Assembly (NCBI GenBank): GCA_021777675.1
Contig: JAJYDG010000010.1
Location: forward strand, 1-32,015
Reading direction: 5' to 3'
Length of the DNA stretch: 32,015 nucleotides
DNA from: a bacterium
GTDB taxonomy: Bacteria > Patescibacteriota > Minisyncoccia > Moranbacterales > UBA2206
The notes beneath the pieces were generated by a model. That model ran no database searches, was not told the origin of the DNA, and saw nothing but the letters and a program-made list of their open reading frames with translations. A program made the translations under genes and the position numbers. The first letter of the stretch is position 1. Every line of letters begins with the position of its first letter. Below are positions 1-8,829 of the stretch, piece by piece.

Positions 1-3
1 TTG

Positions 4-348
4 TTATTTTTTCTTGCTTGCCGGAGAAGCCTTGGCTGCTTTAGCAGCATCTGCCTCCTTTTGTTTTGCGGCGGTTTCAATTTCTTTTTGCATTTTTCCT
101 CCATGTCTTATGAATTTCTTTGTGGGAGAAAATTCTCCTAATCTATATCCTACTTTTTCTTCTGTAATCAAAACAGGAATGAAAATTTTTCCGTTATAAA
201 CACCAAAAGTAAAACCCACCATTTCCGGAGAAATCACTGAAGACCTAATCCATGTTTTAATTATGGAACGATCTCCCGGTTTTTTATTCAGCACTTTTTT
301 CAATAATCGCTCATCCACATAGGGACCTTTTTTGATACTTCGTGTCAT
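4..348 (-). CDS. rpsS: 30S ribosomal protein S19
   Basis: Small-subunit protein S19, which binds 16S rRNA in the head of the 30S subunit with S13. The 114-residue product opens with MTRSIKKGPYVDERLLKKV and carries the family core (PEMVGFTFGVYNGK, GYRLGEFSPTKKF, RHGG). The typical length is about 90 residues. The extra C-terminal part is a Lys/Ala-rich tail (around residues 92-114, ending SPASKKK) that probably lies on rRNA. It is the last S10-cluster gene in the window: its stop codon is 3 bases from the left edge, so rplV/rpsC would be expected just outside. It follows rplB by 2 bases, so the two are surely co-transcribed. No strong ribosome-binding site is visible. Confidence 0.97.
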   Translation of the reverse strand: MTRSIKKGPYVDERLLKKVLNKKPGDRSIIKTWIRSSVISPEMVGFTFGVYNGKIFIPVLITEEKVGYRLGEFSPTKKFIRHGGKMQKEIETAAKQKEADAAKAAKASPASKKK

Positions 349-350
349 AT

Positions 351-1184
351 TTATTTCCGCTTTGTTCTCCTCTTAATTATATATTTATCACTATATTTAA
401 CTTTTTTCCTGGTTTTCTTCCCAAGCGCAGGCTTTCCCCAAGGAGTTTTTGGATGTTTCAACCCAATACCTTGCCGGCCTTCTCCTCCTCCATGAGGATG
501 ATCAACAGGATTCATTGCTGAACCGCGCACCGAAGGTCTCTTGTTAAGCCAACGACTCTTACCCGCTTTTCCGATATTTATCGAATTACTCTCAAAATTA
601 CTCACTTGTCCCACTGTAGCATAGCAATCGCAACTAACCAAGCGAATTTCTCCGGATGCTAACTTTATTTGTGCACTTTTTTCATCAACAGCTGTAAGCA
701 TAGCAGATGAACCGGCGCTACGAACAATTTGTCCTCCGCGTCCGGGAAATAATTCGAGATTACAAATTGTTGTTCCTACAGGAATATTCTTTACCTTGAC
801 TCTGTTTCCCATTTTCACCGGAGCATTTTCAGCAGTAATAATTTCTTGACCGACACGCATGCCTTCTGTTGCTAAAATATATCTCTTCTCTCCATCAAAA
901 TAATTAATCAACGCGATAAATGCACTGCGATTGGGATCTTTTTCTATGAACGCAACACGCCCGGGAACCATAAATTTATTTTGCAAAAAATCAACCAAAC
1001 GATATTTTTGCTTATTTCCTCCACCTTGATGTCTAACAGAAATTTTTCCATGAGATCTTCCCGCTTTCTTGGCATTTGCTGAAAGCAAAGATTTTTCCGG
1101 CTTTTTCTTCGCCACAAAATCAGCCCGAACAACAGACATATTTCTTCTTCCAGCGGTATTTCTTTTGTAAATCTTAATTGCCAT
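351..1184 (-). CDS. rplB: 50S ribosomal protein L2
   Basis: Universal large-subunit protein L2, needed for subunit association and peptidyl-transferase centre assembly. At 277 residues it has the normal length. It shows the hallmark C-terminal region [14 protein letters not shown] followed by [16 protein letters not shown], which includes the conserved His near the peptidyl-transferase centre. The N-terminal SVVRADF and [12 protein letters not shown] segments are also typical. It sits 24 bases after rplW and 2 bases before rpsS, in the usual S10 order (L3-L4-L23-L2-S19). Nothing is unusual. Confidence 0.98.
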   Translation of the reverse strand: MAIKIYKRNTAGRRNMSVVRADFVAKKKPEKSLLSANAKKAGRSHGKISVRHQGGGNKQKYRLVDFLQNKFMVPGRVAFIEKDPNRSAFIALINYFDGEKRYILATEGMRVGQEIITAENAPVKMGNRVKVKNIPVGTTICNLELFPGRGGQIVRSAGSSAMLTAVDEKSAQIKLASGEIRLVSCDCYATVGQVSNFESNSINIGKAGKSRWLNKRPSVRGSAMNPVDHPHGGGEGRQGIGLKHPKTPWGKPALGKKTRKKVKYSDKYIIKRRTKRK

Positions 1185-1208
1185 ATAATAAATTATACCT
1201 AAACCAAA

Positions 1209-1523
1209 TTATTTTCCTTCAAAAATATCGATTTTACTTCCTTCTTTCAATGTTATGATTGCCTTGCGATATGCCGCTTTCCAACCGGAAATCCTTCCTC
1301 TATTTCTCGCCTTTTTAGGCAAACTCACTGTATTAATTTTTTCTACTTTAACTTTATATATTTTTTCGATTGCCTGTTTTATCTGAACTTTATTCGCAAA
1401 ATCGGATATTTTAAAAATATATTTATTCTTCTCCATGGAAGCTGTCGCTGCTTCAGTAATAATCGGCTCACAAAGCACTCTCGACAGAATAACTTCTTGA
1501 TTTTGTTTAGCTAAATTATTCAT
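1209..1523 (-). CDS. rplW: 50S ribosomal protein L23
   Basis: L23 lies at the polypeptide exit tunnel and docks trigger factor and SRP. The 104-residue product has the family pattern: PIITEAATASMEKNKYIFKI near the N-terminus, then QIKQAIEKIYKVKVEKINT, and the Arg/Lys-rich loop KKARNRGRISGWKAAYRKAI. It follows rplD with a gap of 14 bases, in standard S10-operon order. The start at MNNLAKQ leaves a slightly long N-terminus before the conserved core. No closer ATG precedes the core, so I kept it. Confidence 0.96.
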   Translation of the reverse strand: MNNLAKQNQEVILSRVLCEPIITEAATASMEKNKYIFKISDFANKVQIKQAIEKIYKVKVEKINTVSLPKKARNRGRISGWKAAYRKAIITLKEGSKIDIFEGK

Positions 1524-1537
1524 TCTTTTATTACTAC

Positions 1538-2167
1538 TTATTTATATTTCTCCTCTAAATATTTTAATGACTCTTTGCTTATAACCAAATGCTTATTCTC
1601 CAACATGTCAGAAACATTCAATTGCTCAATCAAAATACTTTTTACATTTTTGAGATTGCGACTAAGCAAATATTTGTCCCGTTCTTCTTTTACATAAGCC
1701 AATAATGCTCGATTATTGGTTATGTTTAGATTAGAAAACATTTCCGCCACTTTTTTTGTCTTCTTTTCACTGAAATTAAAATCACTCATCACAAATAATT
1801 GTTCATCTTTTAGCTTTCCGCTTAAAACAAGCTTTATTGCCTTTTGATTCATTTTTTTATTGATTTTTTTCTTGTAGTTTCTATCATTACTTGGACCAAA
1901 AACAACGCCTCCTTTTTTCCAAAGCGGAGTTCTTTTTGAACCGACACGAGCACGACCGGTACCTTTTTGCTTCCATGGTTTTATTCCACTGCCAGCCCTC
2001 TCTCCCCTTGTCTTAGTGTCCGCCAATACTTGTCTTTGATTAGCATAAATAGCAACAGCCACTTGGTGCACCAAATCATCATTTTTGGCTAGCCCAAAAA
2101 CAGTATCAGAAACATTCATTTCTTCAGCGATTTTTCCTTCTAGATTATAGATCTTTACTTTTGCCAT
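1538..2167 (-). CDS. rplD: 50S ribosomal protein L4
   Basis: L4 is a 23S rRNA-binding protein whose loop lines the exit tunnel; in enterobacteria it also autoregulates the S10 operon. Diagnostic segments are the loop TRGERAGSGIKPWKQKGTGRAR followed by GSKRTPLWKKGGVVFGP. I chose the start at MAKVKIYNLEGK (209 residues), where family similarity begins. An in-frame ATG 10 codons upstream (2197) would overlap rplC and adds MKLERFKFSY, which does not look like L4. Neither start has a clear Shine-Dalgarno sequence. With the chosen start the gap after rplC is 10 bases. Confidence 0.95.
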   Translation of the reverse strand: MAKVKIYNLEGKIAEEMNVSDTVFGLAKNDDLVHQVAVAIYANQRQVLADTKTRGERAGSGIKPWKQKGTGRARVGSKRTPLWKKGGVVFGPSNDRNYKKKINKKMNQKAIKLVLSGKLKDEQLFVMSDFNFSEKKTKKVAEMFSNLNITNNRALLAYVKEERDKYLLSRNLKNVKSILIEQLNVSDMLENKHLVISKESLKYLEEKYK

Positions 2168-2177
2168 ATAACTAAAT

Positions 2178-2735
2178 TTAAATCGTTCTAATTTCAACTA
2201 TACCTCCGGGAATTCCGGGAATAGCGCCTTTAATACCCAGTAAATTATTTTCTTTATCAATAAACACCACTCCTAAATTTCTTGTTGTTGTTCTTTTCCC
2301 GCCCATTCTTCCGGCCATTCTCTTTCCTTTAACAACATGTTCCGGAAAACCAGATCCGATTGAACCGGGAGCGCGTAAATCATGTTTATGTCCATGACTG
2401 GCTGGAGAACCCTTGAATCCATGTCTTTTTACAACACCTTGAAACCCTTTTGATTTTGAAGTTCCTGTTACACGAATTTTTTCTCCAATTTGAAAAATTG
2501 AAACATCACAAACATCACCTTCTTTTAAAACAGTTTCGTTGACACGAAATTCTTTTTTAAAAACTTTATTTTTTGATTTGGCAATCTCCATTTGAACAGC
2601 ATCATAGCCATCCTTATCTTTGCTTTTAACTAAAGAAACCTTTGAAAAACATTCCAATAATGTAATGTTTAAAGCGCCTTTTTCTTCATAAAGCGTAGTC
2701 ATTCCGATTTTTTTACCTAATATAAACTTATCCAT
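2178..2735 (-). CDS. rplC: 50S ribosomal protein L3
   Basis: L3 binds near the 3' end of 23S rRNA and helps nucleate 50S assembly. The core is clear: FILGKKIGMTTLYEEKG at the N-terminus, KGFQGVVKRHGFKGSPASHG in the middle, and RAPGSIGSGFPEHVVKGKRM then AGRMGGKRTTTRNLGV at the C-terminal half. At 185 residues it is shorter than the usual 205-210. The loss is in the loops of the first half, while the rRNA-binding extension is intact. It is separated from rpsJ by 124 bases, which is long for this operon and contains small hairpins. Confidence 0.96.
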   Translation of the reverse strand: MDKFILGKKIGMTTLYEEKGALNITLLECFSKVSLVKSKDKDGYDAVQMEIAKSKNKVFKKEFRVNETVLKEGDVCDVSIFQIGEKIRVTGTSKSKGFQGVVKRHGFKGSPASHGHKHDLRAPGSIGSGFPEHVVKGKRMAGRMGGKRTTTRNLGVVFIDKENNLLGIKGAIPGIPGGIVEIRTI

Positions 2736-2859
2736 AAATTTCGCAAAAATGCTTTAAATAAAAAATGGCCATAAGCCAGCCAAAACCTTTTAAGGTCAAA
2801 GAAATTACTTTCTTTAGGCTAGCTAAGTATCCTCATTGCAAGGACTTTATAACTAGATC
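2736..2859 (-). other. rpsJ-rplC spacer with two small hairpins
   Basis: This is an untranslated 124-base spacer inside the S10 operon. It holds a perfect 7-bp hairpin at 2798-2815 (AAAGAAA, loop TTAC, TTTCTTT). On the minus strand there is also a short 4-bp stem (TGGC/GCCA, loop of 5) at 2766-2778, followed by six U residues at 2765-2760. The second element resembles a weak intrinsic terminator or attenuator, but the stem is short. No ORF or tRNA was found here. A regulatory role is inference. Confidence 0.35.
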
Positions 2860-3186
2860 TTACATTTTTATTTCAATATCCACACCAGCAGGCAAATCAA
2901 GATTGGTCAGACTATCAATTGTCTTTGGATTTGGATTCATAATGTCAATCAATCTCTTGTGCACTCTCATTTCATATTGATCTCTCGCATCCTTATGTAC
3001 AAAAGTCGATTTGTTCACTGTGAACTTGCGGACTTCTGTCGGCAAAGGAACGGGACCTACAATACTCGCACCAGATCTTTGTGCCGTTTCCACAATTTGA
3101 TGCGCGGATTGATCAATTATTTTATGATCATACGCTTTGATTTTAATCCTAATTCTTGTTTTAACTTCTTCTTTCTTTAACATCAA
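2860..3186 (-). CDS. rpsJ: 30S ribosomal protein S10
   Basis: S10 is a head protein of the 30S subunit and also the NusE partner in antitermination. The 108-residue product has [37 protein letters not shown] and the [15 protein letters not shown] segment. It ends in [11 protein letters not shown], as is usual. The first seven residues (MMLKKEE) are an extension; a start at the second Met is equally possible. It is the first gene after tuf, and the 155-base spacer before it carries its own promoter. Confidence 0.96.
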   Translation of the reverse strand: MMLKKEEVKTRIRIKIKAYDHKIIDQSAHQIVETAQRSGASIVGPVPLPTEVRKFTVNKSTFVHKDARDQYEMRVHKRLIDIMNPNPKTIDSLTNLDLPAGVDIEIKM

Positions 3187-3234
3187 TTTTAAACGAAATA
3201 CTTAATTTATTTTTTAAATTTTCTCTATAATTCA

Positions 3235-3316
3235 GCTCTCATTACCACATTTTTTGATTCTAGCAAACAAATTATAATTAGTCAAATATTATCTGAATTT
3301 TACGATATATGAGAGC
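3235..3316. repeat. Inverted repeat flanking the rpsJ promoter
   Basis: A perfect 8-base inverted repeat, GCTCTCAT at 3235-3242 and ATGAGAGC at 3309-3316, brackets the promoter at 3257-3285. It lies in the tuf-rpsJ spacer. It may be an operator pair or the two arms of a long-range RNA stem in transcripts coming from tuf. The size alone does not rule out chance in AT-rich DNA. Confidence 0.4.
3257..3285 (-). promoter_or_regulatory. Sigma-70-type promoter for the S10 cluster
   Basis: Reading leftward: -35 box TTGACT (3280-3285), 17-base spacer, -10 box TAGAAT (3257-3262) preceded by TGC, the extended -10 signature. The predicted transcript start is near 3250, giving a 5' leader of about 65 bases before rpsJ. 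It lets the ribosomal proteins be transcribed independently of tuf. Confidence 0.7.
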
Positions 3317-3341
3317 CAAACAAAGAAAAAACTTTTTGTTA

Positions 3342-4535
3342 TTATTTAATAATTTTTGTAACAACCCCGGCACCAACGGTGCGACCTCCCTCGCGAATAG
3401 CAAAACGCATTTCTTGTTCCATTGCCACTGGTGCACCAAGAACAACTTTGAAGCTTACAGTATCTCCAGGCATCACCATCTCAGTTCCTTCGGGAAGCAT
3501 AACTTCACCCGTTACATCAGTTGTTCTGACGTAGAATTGCGGTTTATAGCCTTTGAAAAATGGTGTATGTCGTCCACCTTCTTCTTTTGTTAAAATATAT
3601 ACTTCGCATTCAAACTCGGTATGTGGATTAATTGAACCAGGCTTAGCCAAAACTTGACCTCTTTCAACATCTTCTTTTTTAATTCCTCTAATCAATACTC
3701 CGGCATTATCTCCCGCTTGACCTTTATCCAATGTCTTATTAAACATCTCAATTCCAGTCACGACTGTTTTTTGAGTTGGACGAAGTCCTACAATTTCCAC
3801 TTCTTCATTGATATTTATTACACCTCTTTCGATTCTTCCCGTCACGACCGTTCCGCGACCTTCAATTGTAAAGATATCTTCAATCGGCATCAAAAACGGT
3901 TTATCCGTTTCACGAACCGGATCAGGAATTTTTGCATCAAGTGCATCCATTAATTCTAAAATCGGTTTAGCTGCCTCTTCCTCGGCTGATTTAGCTTCTA
4001 ATGCCTTTAGCGCTGATCCGCGAATAACTTTTGCGTTATCTCCGTCAAATTCATATTTCGTCAAAAGTTCACGAACCTCAGCTTCAACAAGATCCACCAA
4101 CTCAGGATCATCAACCATATCAACCTTATTTAAAAATACTACGATTTCCGGAACGCCAACTTGCTTAGCCAACAAAATATGTTCGCGTGTTTGTGGCATA
4201 GGACCATCGGTAGCGGCAACAACGATAATGGCGCCATCCATTTGCGCAGCGCCGGTAATCATATTTTTGATATAATCGGCATGTCCGGGACAATCAACGT
4301 GAGCATAGTGTCTTTTATCTGTTTCATATTCGCAATGAGCTGTTGCGATAGTAATTCCACGCTCTCTTTCTTCGGGAGCCTTATCGATTTCATCGATACC
4401 CTTTTCCTTTGCTCTTCCAATAAAACTAAGCACATGCAAAATCGCCGCAGTCAATGTAGTTTTTCCATGATCAACATGACCAATGGTTCCAACATTAACA
4501 TGAGGTTTTGTTCTTTCGAATTTTTCTGTTGCCAT
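3342..4535 (-). CDS. tuf: Translation elongation factor EF-Tu
   Basis: EF-Tu is the GTPase that delivers aminoacyl-tRNA to the ribosome. The 397-residue product carries all G motifs: GHVDHGKT (G1), RGITI (switch I), DCPGHADY (G3), NKVDM (G4) and GSALKAL (G5). Domains 2 and 3 follow ([32 protein letters not shown]). I chose the start [19 protein letters not shown] at 4535. An in-frame ATG at 4586 would add 17 residues unlike any EF-Tu. No Shine-Dalgarno sequence is evident. It lies between the 92-residue gene and rpsJ, as is common where tuf heads the S10 cluster. Confidence 0.98.
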   Translation of the reverse strand: MATEKFERTKPHVNVGTIGHVDHGKTTLTAAILHVLSFIGRAKEKGIDEIDKAPEERERGITIATAHCEYETDKRHYAHVDCPGHADYIKNMITGAAQMDGAIIVVAATDGPMPQTREHILLAKQVGVPEIVVFLNKVDMVDDPELVDLVEAEVRELLTKYEFDGDNAKVIRGSALKALEAKSAEEEAAKPILELMDALDAKIPDPVRETDKPFLMPIEDIFTIEGRGTVVTGRIERGVININEEVEIVGLRPTQKTVVTGIEMFNKTLDKGQAGDNAGVLIRGIKKEDVERGQVLAKPGSINPHTEFECEVYILTKEEGGRHTPFFKGYKPQFYVRTTDVTGEVMLPEGTEMVMPGDTVSFKVVLGAPVAMEQEMRFAIREGGRTVGAGVVTKIIK

Positions 4536-4642
4536 ATTTTTTTTCAACAACCGCTGACCGCATACTCGAGAAAAGTTCTCAAGCAACTTAGTGATTGTTT
4601 AACTTATTAAATTTAATTATTTATACTTGCTAATTAAAAAAA

Positions 4643-4921
4643 CTAGGAAACGCTTTCGTAGTGGACCTCGCTCTCTTTTATTTCCCCTAAAGTTTCCAAT
4701 TCGATATCGGCCAGTTCTCTTTCTTCTTGTGAAAATTTCCAACTGGCAATATCATTATTTATCTTATCAATCAATTCTTGCTTTGTCAACCCTGTAACAT
4801 TTTCTTGCCTGATTCTTTTAAATTCCTTAAGTGTCAAAACAACATAATATTGATCTTGGTCTTGAATGACACCCCTTCCGCCTAAAAGTTCCAGTGCTTC
4901 TTTCAATTTTTTATCTAACAT
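4643..4921 (-). CDS. Conserved-looking hypothetical protein upstream of tuf
   Basis: I do not recognise this 92-residue acidic protein. It starts MLDKKLKEALELLGGRGVI, has a short beta-like stretch QYYVVLTLKEFKRI, and then a helical Lys/Glu-rich part ending in an acidic tail (LGEIKESEVHYESVS). There are no Cys residues, membrane segments or signal peptide, so it is probably cytosolic. It is the first gene behind a good extended -10 promoter and is followed 107 bases later by tuf, so it is probably expressed with the translation machinery. Good promoter placement and coherent composition make it likely to be real. No function is assigned. Confidence 0.75.
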   Translation of the reverse strand: MLDKKLKEALELLGGRGVIQDQDQYYVVLTLKEFKRIRQENVTGLTKQELIDKINNDIASWKFSQEERELADIELETLGEIKESEVHYESVS

Positions 4922-4957
4922 AAAAGATTGTATTTATATCATATTAACATTAAAAAT

Positions 4958-4984
4958 ATTATAGCAAATATTTCTTTTTGTCAA
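4958..4984 (-). promoter_or_regulatory. Promoter of the 92-aa gene and tuf
   Basis: Reading leftward: a perfect TTGACA (4979-4984) and a perfect TATAAT (4958-4963) preceded by TGC. The extended -10 compensates for a short 15-base spacer. The predicted start near 4951 leaves about 30 bases before the ATG at 4921. It lies between the stop of murI and the 92-aa gene, so it separates the upstream operon from tuf. Confidence 0.7.
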
Positions 4985-4996
4985 TTCACTGCACAG

Positions 4997-5857
4997 TTAG
5001 TTATACATTGTTTTTTGAGTAGCTTCACACACAACAGTCTCAATGGAAATTTTTGCTCCATAGAATTGAGTCATTAATTCTTTTGCCTTGCCATCACTTG
5101 ATGTCGTATAAAAATAAGTCGAGCATTTAGTACTTAGTTTTTGGCAAATTTCGCTATGCCTGTTGAGATAATCAAATAATTTAACCGCCACTATTTCTCC
5201 CTGGCCAATAATGCTAATATTTTTGGGCAATGCTTTTTTAATTTGATTTTCAATAAGTGCATAATGAGTGCATCCGAGGATGACTGTATCCATAAATTCA
5301 TCCTGCGCAATTAACTGCTCGACAACTTTCTTGATTTCCGCTTTCAAGTCTTTTTCATTTTTATTCAGTTCAATCATTTCAGCCAATCTTTCTCCCGATT
5401 GAGAAATTATTTGTATTTTTGGACAATATTTTTTCGCTTCTTTTTCAAAAACACCAGAAGCAACCGTTGCTTTTGTGGCTAGCACTCCGATATGCCCGAA
5501 TTTACTAAAATTATCAATATTTTCTATGGTTGGAATGATAATTCCTAATACTCGTTTATTTTTATATTTAAATGGCAAGATTTCTTGTTGAATTTTTTGC
5601 AAAGCATTGGCAGAAGCAGTATTGCAAGCCAGTATAATAATTTCAGCTCCACGACCAAACAACCACTCCACTCCGGCCAAAGTATATTTAAATATTTCCG
5701 CTTGAGTTTTTTCTCCATATGGCGCACGCAGATTGTCTCCTAAATATAAATATTCTCGATTTGGCATCAACTTAATTATTTCTTTTAAAATAGTCAACCC
5801 GCCCAATCCGGAATCAAATATGCCGATTTTTCCATTATTATTTTTCAAATTTTTCAT
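4997..5857 (-). CDS. murI: Glutamate racemase
   Basis: This cofactor-independent racemase makes D-glutamate for peptidoglycan. The 286-residue product has the N-terminal motif IGIFDSGLGGLTI and both catalytic cysteines: C78 in ACNTASA and C196 in GCTHYAL. The YLGDNLRAPYG segment is also diagnostic. It is cytosolic. Its start overlaps the stop of murD by 4 bases (ATGA), so the two are translationally coupled. This is functionally neat: MurI makes the D-Glu that MurD adds. It is the last gene of the run that starts at the hydrogenase large subunit. Confidence 0.96.
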   Translation of the reverse strand: MKNLKNNNGKIGIFDSGLGGLTILKEIIKLMPNREYLYLGDNLRAPYGEKTQAEIFKYTLAGVEWLFGRGAEIIILACNTASANALQKIQQEILPFKYKNKRVLGIIIPTIENIDNFSKFGHIGVLATKATVASGVFEKEAKKYCPKIQIISQSGERLAEMIELNKNEKDLKAEIKKVVEQLIAQDEFMDTVILGCTHYALIENQIKKALPKNISIIGQGEIVAVKLFDYLNRHSEICQKLSTKCSTYFYTTSSDGKAKELMTQFYGAKISIETVVCEATQKTMYN

Positions 5858-7245
5858 CTCAAGTTATTCACCGCTATTTTAAATTTATCTCCGCGATCAA
5901 ACTCATTAAGAAAAAGACCGAAACTGGCCGTTCCCGGTGAGAGCAAAACAATGTCACCAATTCTCGCCAAATTTTTAGCCATGGCCACCGCATCATCCAT
6001 AGAATCAGCGATTAAGTAATTCTTATTTTTAATCGATTTTTTCAATTCGACAATCAGCTTATCCGTACCGGCACCCCTTAAAAAAACAATTCTGTCAGTT
6101 TTTTTCTCGATAGCATTCGCTAATTCTTGCATATTTAAATTTTTATCCGACCCGCCGACAATCAATATTAAATCTTCTGCAAATGAATTCAAACTGGAAA
6201 TTGTGCCATCGGGAGAAGTTGCTGCAGTATCATTATAATATTTCACTCCATTAAACTCGCGTACAAATTCCAAGCGATGAGGCAATCCCGCAAAAGACAA
6301 AATGCCTTTTCTAATTATTTCGGGCTTAACATTTAAAGCTTGAGCTACGCCAATTCCGGCTAAAATATTATTTATATTATGCGCTCCTTTTATTTTTATT
6401 TCGTCTATATCTAAAATTTTTTCCTCTGTGTTTTCTTTTTTTGAATATATAACATTATCAGATATATATACTGAATTTTTTTGAACGATTTTATTTTTTG
6501 AAAATCTTATAATTTGCGAACCAATTTCATTTTCCAGCATTTTTAATCGCACATCATCTTCGTTTATAACGCAAAAGTCAGTTTTTTTTTGATTGGTAAA
6601 AATATATTTCTTATCTTTAATATATTCATCCAAATTGCTATAATAATTCAGATGATCTTGAAATATATTCGTCAAAACAGCAATTTCCGGACTCAATTGA
6701 TATCTTCCGAGAGCGCTCAACCTCCAACTGGATAATTCAAAAACAACCATAGAGGAATCCCCTAACCCTCTCAACTTGTCTAGAACAGAAATCTGACCAA
6801 TTCCAACTCCAACCGGATTCAATCCGGCTTCACGCAATATTTCACAAATTAAAGAAGCGGTTGTTGTCTTTCCTCTGGTTCCGGTTATCCCAATTATCTT
6901 ATTTTTACATAATTTAAAAAACAAACTGGAATCAATTTCTACGGGAATATTGTTTTCTATCGCCAAGCGGATATATTTATTCGTCCAAGGAATCGCCGGA
7001 TTTTTAATAACCATATCTGTTTTTAGAAAATCAATTTCACGATGTCCTCCTAGCACATATTTTATTTTTGAAACATTTTCAAGCTTATTTAGAGACAATT
7101 CCAACTCTTCTTTTGATTTCAGATCAGTCACAACCAGTTTTGCTCCGGCTTCTGACAAAAATTTAATCACACCAATTCCTCCGCCATGAAGCCCTAATCC
7201 CATTACTGTTATTTTCATTCCTCTCAGTTTATCAATATTCATCAT
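5854..7245 (-). CDS. murD: UDP-N-acetylmuramoyl-L-alanine--D-glutamate ligase
   Basis: MurD adds D-Glu to UDP-MurNAc-L-Ala in the cytoplasm, using ATP. The 463-residue product begins with a Rossmann-like N-domain (ITVMGLGLHGGGIGVIKFL). The ATP loop is at residues 121-128 as TGTRGKTT, where most Mur ligases have GTNGKT. The central domain has VFELSSWRLSAL and LTNIFQDHLNYY. The C-terminal domain has YYNDTAATSPDGT and LILGG-like IVGGSDKNL. The ELSSW and DTAATSPD motifs and the MurI neighbour favour MurD over MurC/E/F. The gap to the upstream amidohydrolase is 4 bases. Confidence 0.95.
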   Translation of the reverse strand: MMNIDKLRGMKITVMGLGLHGGGIGVIKFLSEAGAKLVVTDLKSKEELELSLNKLENVSKIKYVLGGHREIDFLKTDMVIKNPAIPWTNKYIRLAIENNIPVEIDSSLFFKLCKNKIIGITGTRGKTTTASLICEILREAGLNPVGVGIGQISVLDKLRGLGDSSMVVFELSSWRLSALGRYQLSPEIAVLTNIFQDHLNYYSNLDEYIKDKKYIFTNQKKTDFCVINEDDVRLKMLENEIGSQIIRFSKNKIVQKNSVYISDNVIYSKKENTEEKILDIDEIKIKGAHNINNILAGIGVAQALNVKPEIIRKGILSFAGLPHRLEFVREFNGVKYYNDTAATSPDGTISSLNSFAEDLILIVGGSDKNLNMQELANAIEKKTDRIVFLRGAGTDKLIVELKKSIKNKNYLIADSMDDAVAMAKNLARIGDIVLLSPGTASFGLFLNEFDRGDKFKIAVNNLR

Positions 7246-7249
7246 ATTT

Positions 7250-8821
7250 TTAACGCTTAATCACTCTTCCATTGCGATTTCCCAAATATTTTCCATCACT
7301 AAAAACAATTTCTCCATTGATTAGGACTGTCTCAATTCCCTTGCTGTATTGATAAGGATTTTCCGTGTTGGCAGGGCTGGAAATTTTATTTTGATCAAAT
7401 ATGACAATATCGGCAAAATTATCTTTTTTAATAAATCCGCGCTTTTTTATTCCAAATTTGATTGCCGGCAATCCGGTCATTTTCTTTATTGCATCTTCCC
7501 ATGTTAATATTTTCTCTTTGTGCACATATTTTTCCAAAACTTTTGGAAAAGTTCCAAAATTACGCGGATGCACTCTTTCTCCGGTTTTGGCATGAAAAAT
7601 ATCATACCCGGCTCCATTAGTAGCGATAATTGATAAGGGATGAGCAATTGCTTGCTCAACATTTTTTTCATTTAGAATTTCAATTGAGGTAATCACCATT
7701 CCTTCCGATGCAATCAAGATATCTAAAACAACGTCTTCCACGCTTTTTTCTTGACTCTTAGCAATATCGGAAATGCGACGCCTGGTTAGAGTTTTGTTAA
7801 GTGGGGAAATAGCGATTTCTATTTTAGCGTAATCAAAACCGGATGCGCGCATTTCTTCAACCACCTTTACTCTTATGGATTGATCTTTCAAGCGATGTAG
7901 CATTATTTTTTTTCCTCCTTCGGAAACCCAAGCTGGCAAGAAAGAATATAGGACGGAACCGGTTGCCGTGTATGGATAGACATCAAATGTTACATCTAAT
8001 CCTCCTTGCTTTGCTTTCAATATTAGTTCCAAGGCTTCGTCCATTTTTGACCAATTTTTTTCACCAAGCACTTTCAAATGAGAAATATGCAATCTAACAC
8101 CTGAATCTTTGGCAATTTGCAATGCTTCATTAATCGCTTCCAAAAATTCTCCTTGCTCCGAACGAATATGTGTCGCATAAACTCCGTCATATTTTTTAAC
8201 AATCTTGGCTAACTCCAAAAGCTCTTCATATGGAGCAAGTCTTGCATGCGAATAAATCAATCCTGTTGACATTCCCAACGCGCCTTCCTTCATTGCTTTT
8301 TCCAAATTCTTTTTAAGCGCCTTGATTTCTTTTGGCAAGAAACTGCGCACCTCATCGCCGATAATACCCCTGCGCAATGTAGCATGTCCGACCAATGTGG
8401 CAAAATTAGGCGTTATTTTTTTTTCTTCCACGATAGCAAAAAATTCTTTCAATGTAAGCCAATTGACATTTAATTTTTTAATTTCCACCCATTTCTGAAT
8501 CGCATCTATAGTTTCCGGAGCAACCAATGGGGCAAGTGAAGTGCCACAATTTCCACCGATAATTGTCGTAATTCCTTGATAAATCAAACTTTCCAAATGC
8601 GGATTTAAAAATATTCGCCAATAAGTATCGCTGTGATTATTCACATCAATAAATCCCGGGCAAACGACTTTTCCGTTAGCGTCAATTTCCACCGTCGCTC
8701 TTTCATCGTGCAATTCTCCAATTTTAACAATTTTATCTTCCTTTATCCCAATATCCGAGCGAACCGCCGACTCGCCGGATCCATCAATAACTATTCCATT
8801 TTTAATAATCACGTCGTACAT
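7250..8821 (-). CDS. D-aminoacylase-like amidohydrolase
   Basis: This is a 523-residue member of the N-acyl-D-amino-acid deacylase branch of the amidohydrolase superfamily. Visible are the N-terminal beta-sandwich (MYDVIIKNGIVIDGSG), PGFIDVNNHSD at 56-64, the GGNCGTSLAPL segment with Cys92, YATHIRSE, and LHISHLKVLG, plus a C-terminal VLINGEIVF strand. Cys92 and the two later His residues match known metal ligands of D-aminoacylases. The first His of the usual HxH is Asn61 here, with only His63 kept. It lies 4 bases upstream of murD, next to murI, which suggests work on D-amino-acid or peptidoglycan derivatives. The substrate is unknown, and loss of one ligand may alter metal content. Confidence 0.85.
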   Translation of the reverse strand: MYDVIIKNGIVIDGSGESAVRSDIGIKEDKIVKIGELHDERATVEIDANGKVVCPGFIDVNNHSDTYWRIFLNPHLESLIYQGITTIIGGNCGTSLAPLVAPETIDAIQKWVEIKKLNVNWLTLKEFFAIVEEKKITPNFATLVGHATLRRGIIGDEVRSFLPKEIKALKKNLEKAMKEGALGMSTGLIYSHARLAPYEELLELAKIVKKYDGVYATHIRSEQGEFLEAINEALQIAKDSGVRLHISHLKVLGEKNWSKMDEALELILKAKQGGLDVTFDVYPYTATGSVLYSFLPAWVSEGGKKIMLHRLKDQSIRVKVVEEMRASGFDYAKIEIAISPLNKTLTRRRISDIAKSQEKSVEDVVLDILIASEGMVITSIEILNEKNVEQAIAHPLSIIATNGAGYDIFHAKTGERVHPRNFGTFPKVLEKYVHKEKILTWEDAIKKMTGLPAIKFGIKKRGFIKKDNFADIVIFDQNKISSPANTENPYQYSKGIETVLINGEIVFSDGKYLGNRNGRVIKR

Positions 8822-8829
8822 ATATATTT

